Of a stretch of DNA of 5,140 nt, positions 1 to 4,227 are shown piece by piece; within the stretch, counting starts at the first letter, position 1; every line of letters begins with the position of its first letter. The translations under genes were made by a program, and so were the position numbers. The stretch is from Nitrospira sp. UBA5699 (GTDB taxonomy: Bacteria; Nitrospirota; Nitrospiria; Nitrospirales; Nitrospiraceae): assembly GCA_002420105.1 (NCBI GenBank), contig DIHJ01000076.1, forward strand, positions 26,726-31,865, read 5' to 3'. The notes beneath the pieces are model-generated. The model was not told where the DNA came from and ran no database searches. It worked only from the letters and a program-made list of their open reading frames with translations.

Positions 1-80
1 ACGCCTCCGCGCGCCGGTCTCGCAACGCAGCTCAGCGATTTCGCCACGAACCGTCATGAATAATGCGGGCTAGGGGAGGC
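1..80. other. Left-edge non-coding sequence, no gene identified
   Basis: No convincing gene is visible. Two short plus-strand frames are open from the edge, ending at TAA (61-63) and TAG (71-73). Their conceptual peptides are Arg/Ser/Ala-rich and match no family I recognise. Either could be the tail of a convergent gene whose body is outside the window, or simple read-through of GC-rich intergenic DNA. The stretch around 50-73 gives me a faint sense of a recurrent intergenic sequence, which I cannot confirm. Confidence 0.25.
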
Positions 81-97
81 GCCGGGGTCCGCCCGGC
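81..97 (-). terminator. GC-rich hairpin after alr, possible transcript end
   Basis: On the minus strand GCCGGG-CGGAC-CCCGGC forms a perfect 6-bp all-GC stem with a 5-nt loop, starting 9 nt past the alr stop. No T-run follows (the next bases are GCCTCCCC), so it is not a standard intrinsic terminator. It could still pause polymerase, protect the 3' end or assist Rho. Nothing else terminator-like is visible before the window edge. Confidence 0.35.
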
Positions 98-106
98 TGC
101 CGCGCT

Positions 107-1222
107 TCACGAGGCCTGATAGACGCGGGGGACGCGGGGGCCGATGCTGCAGAGGATTTCGTAGGGAATCGTGCCGGTCCATTCGGCGATGTCGCCGGCG
201 TCGATGCGCTCCTGCCCCTGGCGGCCGATGAGGGTCGCCTCGTCTCCCACCTGCACCGGGGCTGCGTCGGTCACATCCACCATCGTCATATCCATGCAGA
301 CGAGTCCGACGATCGGGGCGCGCCGGCCGTTGATGAGCACGAACCCGTTGTTGGAGAGCCGCCGGCTGTAGCCGTCGGCGTAGCCGACCGGCAGCACGGC
401 GATTCGAGTCTTCCGTTTCGCGACGAACGTGCGGTTGTAACTAACGCTGTCGCCCGGCTGGATCGTCCGCAGTTGCATCACGGTCGTCCGCAGCGCCAGC
501 ACGGGGTCGAGGTCGGGGCAGGGAACGCCGCCGGGAAGGGTGTGATAGCCGTACAGCATGATGCCGGGCCGGACCAGCGAAAAATGCGACTCGGGAAACC
601 GGACGATCGCCGCGCTGTTGGCCGCGTGCACGTGCGGGATGACCGCACCCTGCCGGCGCAGGCGTTCGAGCAGCGTGCGAAAACGTTCCAGTTGCCGCGC
701 CGTATGGCCGGGGTCGTCGCCGTCGCTGTCGGCCAGATGGGTCATGACCGCTTCGACACGGAGAGATTTCCACGCGGGCAGCGCTTCGAACAGGGCGGGC
801 AGGTCGTCCGGGGCAAACCCCAAGCGGCCCATGCCCGTGTCGACCTTGAGGTGAATCGGGAACGAGAGACGCTTCGCTTCGGCGGCTTTGTCGAGCGCCG
901 GCAGCAGCCGCTGCTCGGTGATGACCGGCGTCAGGCGGTAGGCCAGGAGATCCGAAATGTGCCGGTCGAGCAGATCGACCAGGACGAGGATATCGGCCGT
1001 GATGCCGGCGTCGCGCAGGGCCGCGCCTTCCTTCACGGACGCGACCGCCAGCCGGGAAACGCCCTGTTGCGCCAGCGCGCGGGAGACCTCGACCGCCCCG
1101 TGGCCGTAGGCATTGGCCTTGACGACGGCCATCACGTCGGCGCCCGCGGCGAGACGTTCCCGGATCCGCCGGAGATTGTGGCCGAGCGCGGAGAGGTCGA
1201 TGGTGGCGTAGGTCGTGTGCAA
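107..1222 (-). CDS. alr: Alanine racemase
   Basis: Alr interconverts L- and D-alanine with pyridoxal phosphate (PLP) in the cytoplasm, supplying D-Ala for peptidoglycan. The product is 371 residues (family about 360-390). The TIM-barrel domain carries VVKANAYGHG with the PLP lysine Lys35, GMGRLG (Arg133), and RPGIMLYG (218-225), whose Arg218 contacts the PLP ring nitrogen. The C-terminal beta domain carries the second catalytic base Tyr262 in VSYN, then GYADGY (280-285) and CMDM (309-312), the substrate entry region. All key residues are intact. The assigned start is TTG at 1220-1222: the opening MHTTYATIDLSALGHNL aligns with typical Alr N-termini and no in-frame ATG exists nearby. No Shine-Dalgarno is visible, so the exact start is unsure. 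It lies 47 bp after frr without an obvious terminator or promoter and is probably cotranscribed. The stop is TGA. Confidence 0.96.
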   Translation of the reverse strand: MHTTYATIDLSALGHNLRRIRERLAAGADVMAVVKANAYGHGAVEVSRALAQQGVSRLAVASVKEGAALRDAGITADILVLVDLLDRHISDLLAYRLTPVITEQRLLPALDKAAEAKRLSFPIHLKVDTGMGRLGFAPDDLPALFEALPAWKSLRVEAVMTHLADSDGDDPGHTARQLERFRTLLERLRRQGAVIPHVHAANSAAIVRFPESHFSLVRPGIMLYGYHTLPGGVPCPDLDPVLALRTTVMQLRTIQPGDSVSYNRTFVAKRKTRIAVLPVGYADGYSRRLSNNGFVLINGRRAPIVGLVCMDMTMVDVTDAAPVQVGDEATLIGRQGQERIDAGDIAEWTGTIPYEILCSIGPRVPRVYQAS

Positions 1223-1269
1223 CGTCGGGCGCCGGTTAGAGGGAGCAGGGGCGAGCAGCGGGACCGAAA

Positions 1270-1833
1270 TCAGACTTCGAGAATTTCCTGCTCTTTTTTC
1301 TTGATCGCGTCATCGATCTTCTGGACATACTGATCGGTGAGCTTCTGGATCTCGGCTTCCGATTTCCGCAGTTCGTCTTCGGTCAATTTTGCATCTTTTT
1401 GGAGTTTCTTCAACTCTTCGTTCGCATCGCGACGGAATCCGCGGATGTGCACCTTTGTGTCCTCGCCGTGCTTCTTGCAGATCTTGCTGAGTTCCTTGCG
1501 GCGCTCTTCGGTGAGGGGCGGCAGCGGGACGCGGATCATCTTGCCGTCATTGGACGGCGTGACGCCCAGTCCGGAGGTGGCCAGCGCCTTCTCGATTTCC
1601 TTGATGAGCTGGGGTTCCCAGGGTTGGATCGTGATCAGCCGCGCCTCCGGCGTGGAGAGATTGGCGACCTGCCGGAGCGGCGTCATCGTGCCGTAGTAGT
1701 CCACGCGGATGTTGTCCAGCAGGGCGACCGAGGCCCGTCCCGTCCGGAGCCCGGCGAGGTCGCGCTTGAGGTGCTCGAGGGCCGACTCCATCTTTCCCGT
1801 AACGGCTTGGCGGATGGCAGCAGGATTCGACAT
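1270..1833 (-). CDS. frr: Ribosome recycling factor
   Basis: RRF acts with EF-G (and IF3) to split the post-termination 70S complex so that subunits can be reused; it is cytoplasmic and usually essential. The product is 187 residues (E. coli 185). Residues 1-30 and about 105-187 form the long three-helix bundle, domain I. Residues 31-104 form the beta-rich domain II. Recognisable blocks are LRTGRAS (29-35), NLSTPEARLITIQPW (58-72), SNDGKMIRVPLPPLTEERR (94-112) and the Arg-rich HIRGFRRDAN (129-138), whose arginines contact 23S rRNA in studied members. The helical C-terminus is very charged. The ATG has GGAG 5 nt upstream (1839-1842) within the 17-bp gap after pyrH. The stop is TGA. Unlike many bacteria, where uppS, cdsA or dxr follow, the next gene is alr. 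Confidence 0.98.
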   Translation of the reverse strand: MSNPAAIRQAVTGKMESALEHLKRDLAGLRTGRASVALLDNIRVDYYGTMTPLRQVANLSTPEARLITIQPWEPQLIKEIEKALATSGLGVTPSNDGKMIRVPLPPLTEERRKELSKICKKHGEDTKVHIRGFRRDANEELKKLQKDAKLTEDELRKSEAEIQKLTDQYVQKIDDAIKKKEQEILEV

Positions 1834-1850
1834 GGTGGCTCCGCAAATGG

Positions 1851-2576
1851 TTAGCGCTGGTCCGCGGTCACGATCGTGCCGATCGGTTCTCCCGTGGCCA
1901 CGCGCTTGAAGTTGCCGGGCACTTTAAGGTTGAAGACGACCAGGGGCAGGCGGTTGTCCATGCACAGGCTGATCGCCGTGGCGTCCATGACTTTCAGGTG
2001 CTGGTTCAGGATCGCAAGAAAGGAGATCTCCCGGTACATCGTGGCCGAGGGATTCTTGACCGGGTCGGCGTCGTAGATGCCGTCCACCTTCGTGCCCTTC
2101 ATGATGACTTGGGCGCCGATCTCCATCGCGCGGAGCGCGGCGGCGGTGTCGGTGGAAAAATAGGGGTTGCCGGTGCCGCCCGCGAAGATGACGACCCGTT
2201 TCTTCTCGAGGTGGCGGATGGCGCGCCGGCGGATGTAGCCTTCGGCCAGTTGACGCATTTCGATCGCGGACTGGACCCGCGTCATGATGCCGGACCGTTC
2301 CAGGGCGTTCTGCAGGGCCAGGGCGTTCATCACCGTGGCCAGCATCCCCATGTAATCGGCCGAGGCGCGCTCCATCCCGGAGGCGCTGGCGGCGATGCCG
2401 CGGAAAATGTTACCGCCGCCGATGACCACGGCGACTTCGATGTCGAGGGCCACCACCGCCGCGATTTCCGCGGCGAGACCTTCGAGCACGGAGGGTTGGA
2501 TGCCGTATCCCTGCTCACCGGCCAACATCTCTCCGCTGACTTTGAGGAGGATGCGCCGGTATTTCGCAGAGCTCAT
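1851..2576 (-). CDS. pyrH: UMP kinase (uridylate kinase)
   Basis: PyrH phosphorylates UMP to UDP with ATP, the step feeding UTP/CTP synthesis and UDP-sugars. It is a cytoplasmic hexamer of the amino-acid kinase fold, unrelated to eukaryotic UMP/CMP kinases. The product is 241 residues, the usual length. LLKVSGE (10-16, Lys12) and the glycine-rich GGGNIFRG (53-60) form the phosphate-binding part. Asp74 in ADYMGMLATVMN is the expected UMP ribose ligand. GTGNPYFSTDTAA (134-146) and KVDGIYDADP (163-172) complete the UMP and ATP sites. The family is typically activated by GTP and inhibited by UTP; this is not readable here. The start ATG overlaps the tsf stop in ATGA, and only a weak AGG-type site precedes it, so translation is probably coupled to tsf. 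frr follows after 17 bp. PyrH between tsf and frr is a widely conserved order. Confidence 0.98.
   Translation of the reverse strand: MSSAKYRRILLKVSGEMLAGEQGYGIQPSVLEGLAAEIAAVVALDIEVAVVIGGGNIFRGIAASASGMERASADYMGMLATVMNALALQNALERSGIMTRVQSAIEMRQLAEGYIRRRAIRHLEKKRVVIFAGGTGNPYFSTDTAAALRAMEIGAQVIMKGTKVDGIYDADPVKNPSATMYREISFLAILNQHLKVMDATAISLCMDNRLPLVVFNLKVPGNFKRVATGEPIGTIVTADQR
2573..2576 (-). promoter_or_regulatory. ATGA stop/start overlap coupling tsf and pyrH
   Basis: On the minus strand ATGA contains the pyrH start (2574-2576) and the tsf stop TGA (2573-2575). The upstream sequence TTAGGCGAAGC offers only AGG as a ribosome binding core, 6 nt from the start. Reinitiation by ribosomes finishing tsf is therefore the likely route to PyrH. 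Confidence 0.8.
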
Positions 2577-3169
2577 GCTTCGCCTAATTGGTAGCGCGTG
2601 AAGCGGCGGATGTTCATGTTCTCGCCGATCTTGGCGATCTTCTGGGCGAGCAGATCCTTCACCATGACGGCGGGGTCCTTGATGAAGGCCTGTTCCATCA
2701 GGCAGTTTTCCTGATAGAACTTCTCCAGCTTGCCTTCCACGATTTTCGGCCAGGCGGCGGGCGGCTTGCCCATTTCCTTCGCCTGTCCCTCGTAGATCGA
2801 GCGTTCCTTGTCGACGACCTCTTTGGGAATGTCCTCGCGCTTGACGAATTGCGGCTTGGCCGCCGCGACCTGCAGCGCCAGATCGTTGACGAACGCCTTG
2901 AACTCCTCGTTGCGCGCGACGAAGTCGGTTTCGCAGTTGACCTCGATCAGCACGCCGATCTTTCCGCCCATGTGGATGTAGGCGTGGATGAGGCCCTGAT
3001 TGGTCTCGCGGCCGGATTTTTTCTGCGCCGCGGCCAGGCCCTTCTGCCGCAGGTAATCGACGGCTTTCTCGATGTCGTCGCCGCTTTCCTGCAGGGCTTT
3101 CTGACAGTCCAGAATGCCGGCGCCGGTTTTCTCTCTCAATTCTTTGACAAGCTGACTTGCTCCAGCCAT
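2573..3169 (-). CDS. tsf: Elongation factor Ts, short form
   Basis: EF-Ts is the nucleotide exchange factor that releases GDP from EF-Tu during elongation. The product is 198 residues. An N-terminal UBA-like domain (about 1-55) carries VKELREKTGAGILDCQKAL (8-26). The EF-Tu contact motif TDFVAR is at 81-86, its Asp-Phe pair being the residues that disturb the Mg2+ and nucleotide site. The C-terminal region (about 150-198, with KIGENMNIRRF at 180-190) is present. E. coli EF-Ts has 283 residues; this length fits the short class known from Thermus, with a reduced core domain, and the frame shows no sign of damage. The ATG at 3167-3169 is preferred, with AAGGA 9 nt upstream. A TTG three codons earlier would almost touch that site. 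The stop overlaps the pyrH start. Confidence 0.97.
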   Translation of the reverse strand: MAGASQLVKELREKTGAGILDCQKALQESGDDIEKAVDYLRQKGLAAAQKKSGRETNQGLIHAYIHMGGKIGVLIEVNCETDFVARNEEFKAFVNDLALQVAAAKPQFVKREDIPKEVVDKERSIYEGQAKEMGKPPAAWPKIVEGKLEKFYQENCLMEQAFIKDPAVMVKDLLAQKIAKIGENMNIRRFTRYQLGEA

Positions 3170-3178
3170 ACGTGACAA

Positions 3179-3183
3179 TCCTT
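3179..3183 (-). promoter_or_regulatory. Shine-Dalgarno that decides the tsf start
   Basis: AAGGA on the minus strand (within AAGAAGGAT) lies 9 nt before the ATG at 3167-3169. It directly adjoins the competing in-frame TTG at 3176-3178, leaving no workable spacer for that start. The rest of the 60-bp rpsB-tsf gap shows no terminator-like hairpin with a T-run and no convincing promoter. Confidence 0.65.
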
Positions 3184-3229
3184 CTTCGTGAGCTGCTGAT
3201 GGATGTGGTTCGCGCCCGTGGGACGTTCG

Positions 3230-4000
3230 CTATGACGCCGGTGCGCCTGCGAGAGTCGCCGCCGCCTTCTCGTCTCCGGCCGGGCCGGGCTGAAATTCGG
3301 CTTCGTCGCGCTGCGTGCGTAAATGGGCCCCTTCGATGCAGGCATCGGCAATCTTCGACGTGATGAGCTTGATCGAGCGGATCGCGTCGTCGTTCCCCGG
3401 GATCGGATAGGTGATGTGATCGGGGTCGCAGTTGCTGTCGACGATGGCGATGACGGGGATCTCCAGCCGCGTGGCTTCCTGCACCGCGATGCGTTCGATG
3501 CGCGTGTCGAGGATGAACACGGCGCCGGGGAGGCCGCGCATGTTCTTGATGCCGGTCAGGAACTTCTGAAGCTTGACGATTTCCTTCTGCTTCTGCGAGA
3601 TCTCTTTCTTGGTGAGGCCGTGCTGGGCCGGGTCGGCCAGCATGCCTTCCAGCTTCTTCATCTTGTCGATGCTGCGCCGGATGGTTTGGAAATTCGTGAG
3701 CATGCCGCCCAGCCAGCGCTGGTTCACGTAGAACATGTTGGCGCGGACCGCTTCTTCCTGGAGAATCTCGGCCGCCTGGCGCTTGGTTCCGACGAACAGC
3801 ACGGACTGCCCCGAGGCGACGGTGTCGCGGATGAAGGCATAGGCTTGTTCCATCCGTGCGACGGTCTGCTGCAGATCGATGATGTAGATGCCGTTGCGTT
3901 CCCCGAACAGGAATTTCTTCATCTTCGGGTTCCACCGGTTGGTCTGGTGGCCGAAATGGACGCCTGCTTCCAACAATTCCTTGATTGCCACAACTCCCAT
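3230..4000 (-). CDS. rpsB: 30S ribosomal protein S2
   Basis: S2 binds late to the back of the 30S subunit between head and body, and is needed for S1 binding and initiation. The product is 256 residues, normal for the family. The N-terminus (IKELLEAGVHFGHQTNRWNP, residues 6-25) is the classic S2 opening. NQRWLGGMLTNF (93-104) and IVDSNCDPDHITYPIPGND (186-204) match the two S2 signature regions. A Lys/Glu-rich helical stretch (about 107-150) is the family's protruding coiled-coil domain. The last 25 or so residues are Ala/Pro/Gly-rich and probably disordered. The ATG is chosen because of the strong Shine-Dalgarno 5 nt upstream and because family homology starts there. It heads the cluster, with tsf 60 bp downstream as in most bacteria. 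The 227-bp leader upstream is structured and may carry autoregulation. Confidence 0.98.
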   Translation of the reverse strand: MGVVAIKELLEAGVHFGHQTNRWNPKMKKFLFGERNGIYIIDLQQTVARMEQAYAFIRDTVASGQSVLFVGTKRQAAEILQEEAVRANMFYVNQRWLGGMLTNFQTIRRSIDKMKKLEGMLADPAQHGLTKKEISQKQKEIVKLQKFLTGIKNMRGLPGAVFILDTRIERIAVQEATRLEIPVIAIVDSNCDPDHITYPIPGNDDAIRSIKLITSKIADACIEGAHLRTQRDEAEFQPGPAGDEKAAATLAGAPAS

Positions 4001-4004
4001 ACCT

Positions 4005-4013
4005 TCACCTCCT
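4005..4013 (-). promoter_or_regulatory. Very strong Shine-Dalgarno of rpsB
   Basis: The minus strand reads AGGAGGTGA, a nine-base match to the complement of the usual 16S rRNA 3' end. The core AGGAGGTG ends 5 nt before the ATG at 3998-4000. This fixes the rpsB start and rules out in-frame alternatives farther upstream. It is the strongest ribosome binding site in the window, as expected for an abundant ribosomal protein. Confidence 0.9.
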
Positions 4014-4029
4014 CCCAAGGCCTGCAGAG

Positions 4030-4047
4030 CGCCCGTTCGCACGGGCG
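4030..4047 (-). promoter_or_regulatory. 7-bp hairpin with GNRA-type tetraloop upstream of the rpsB ribosome binding site
   Basis: On the minus strand CGCCCGT-GCGA-ACGGGCG forms a perfect 7-bp stem. Its loop GCGA fits the GNRA consensus, a very stable RNA fold often used for docking or protein contact. It ends 16 nt before the core Shine-Dalgarno of rpsB, close enough to influence ribosome loading. S2 represses its own mRNA through a structured leader in E. coli; a comparable role here is inference. It could instead be half of a dispersed repeat together with the adjoining palindrome. Confidence 0.55.
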
Positions 4048-4063
4048 AGGGGGCATGCCCCCT
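4048..4063. repeat. Perfect 16-bp palindrome in the rpsB leader
   Basis: The sequence AGGGGGCATGCCCCCT is a perfect inverted repeat with no spacer. As DNA it could be a site for a dimeric protein. As RNA it could fold only with a few unpaired central bases, or pair between two transcripts. It abuts the next hairpin (4030-4047) directly, giving a 34-bp block of two inverted repeats. No T-run follows, so it does not look like an intrinsic terminator. Confidence 0.8.
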
Positions 4064-4081
4064 TAGTCTCAAGCCAAGCGA

Positions 4082-4093
4082 CGTCAGCAGACG
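4082..4093 (-). other. Small inverted repeat in the rpsB leader
   Basis: The minus strand reads CGTC-TGCT-GACG, a 4-bp stem with a 4-nt loop that can be extended by one G-U pair. Alone it is too short to be significant. It is listed because it lies in the same leader as two stronger inverted repeats. Confidence 0.25.
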
Positions 4094-4142
4094 CCGATGT
4101 TGATTTTGTTGAATCCCCTTGTCGCCGCGGGATGGCGGAGCA

Positions 4143-4171
4143 AAGAGCCGGCTTCATCAGCCCAAGAGCCG
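4143..4171. repeat. 8-bp direct repeat at 21-bp spacing just downstream of the candidate promoter
   Basis: The plus-strand octamer AAGAGCCG occurs at 4143-4150 and again at 4164-4171, so the copies are 21 bp apart, about two helical turns. On the minus strand each reads CGGCTCTT. The second copy overlaps the predicted transcription start. In RNA the CGGCU of that copy (4167-4171) could pair with the AGCCG encoded at 4149-4153, and a nearby GGCU (4159-4162) could compete for the same AGCC. Operator half-sites, leader RNA structure or chance are all possible. Confidence 0.3.
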
Positions 4172-4175
4172 TGGA

Positions 4176-4204
4176 ACGTTAGCACAGCGGCCTTCCGTTT
4201 ACAA
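4176..4204 (-). promoter_or_regulatory. Candidate sigma-70-type extended -10 promoter for the rpsB operon
   Basis: Read on the minus strand, TTGTAA (4199-4204) fits a -35 box at four of six positions. It is followed by a 17-nt spacer ending in TGC and then TAACGT (4176-4181). The TG one base before the hexamer makes this an extended -10, which can compensate for a poor hexamer (three of six). The expected start near 4169 would give a leader of about 170 nt before rpsB. It is the best arrangement I found by eye between argJ and rpsB. The hexamers are weak and the consensus in this organism is unknown, so this is a proposal. Transcription continuing from argJ is the alternative. Confidence 0.3.
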
Positions 4205-4227
4205 GGCGGAAAACGAGCAAATCCGCT

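Noticed and set aside
473..1333. Long plus-strand open frame (286 codons) antisense to alr and the end of frr
   Set aside because: The product is Arg/Gly/Val-rich without a recognisable domain, and it mirrors the codon bias of intact alr on the other strand.
3170..3178. TTG start three codons upstream of the chosen tsf start
   Set aside because: The AAGGA site directly abuts this TTG, and typical EF-Ts proteins begin at the following ATG.
3170..3229. Terminator or separate promoter between rpsB and tsf
   Set aside because: No stable stem with a T-run and no convincing -35/-10 pair were found in these 60 bp; only a small CCC/GGG inverted repeat is present.
2577..3935. A stop-free minus-strand frame continuing upstream from pyrH across tsf and much of rpsB, which would make a 694-residue fusion
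   Set aside because: Its translation there is low-complexity Arg/Gly/Pro-rich and matches no family, while tsf and rpsB in another frame are unmistakable. It is a by-product of GC-rich codon use; PyrH starts at 2576.
3323..4066. Plus-strand open frame (247 codons) antisense to rpsB, and similar frames at 2588-3175 and 1998-2594
   Set aside because: All lie opposite well-conserved genes and read as Asp/Leu/Val/His-rich strings without motifs, the usual antisense shadow of GC-rich genes.
4001..4072. A 24-residue N-terminal extension of RpsB starting at TTG 4070-4072
   Set aside because: It would translate through the palindrome, the hairpin and the strong Shine-Dalgarno. Family homology begins at the ATG 3998-4000.
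4191..4215. Possible terminator for argJ (TTCCG/CGGAA or GCCTT/AAGGC short inverted repeats)
   Set aside because: The two 5-bp stems are mutually exclusive with 8-9-nt loops and no following T-run, too weak to call. The same bases also hold the candidate -35 box.
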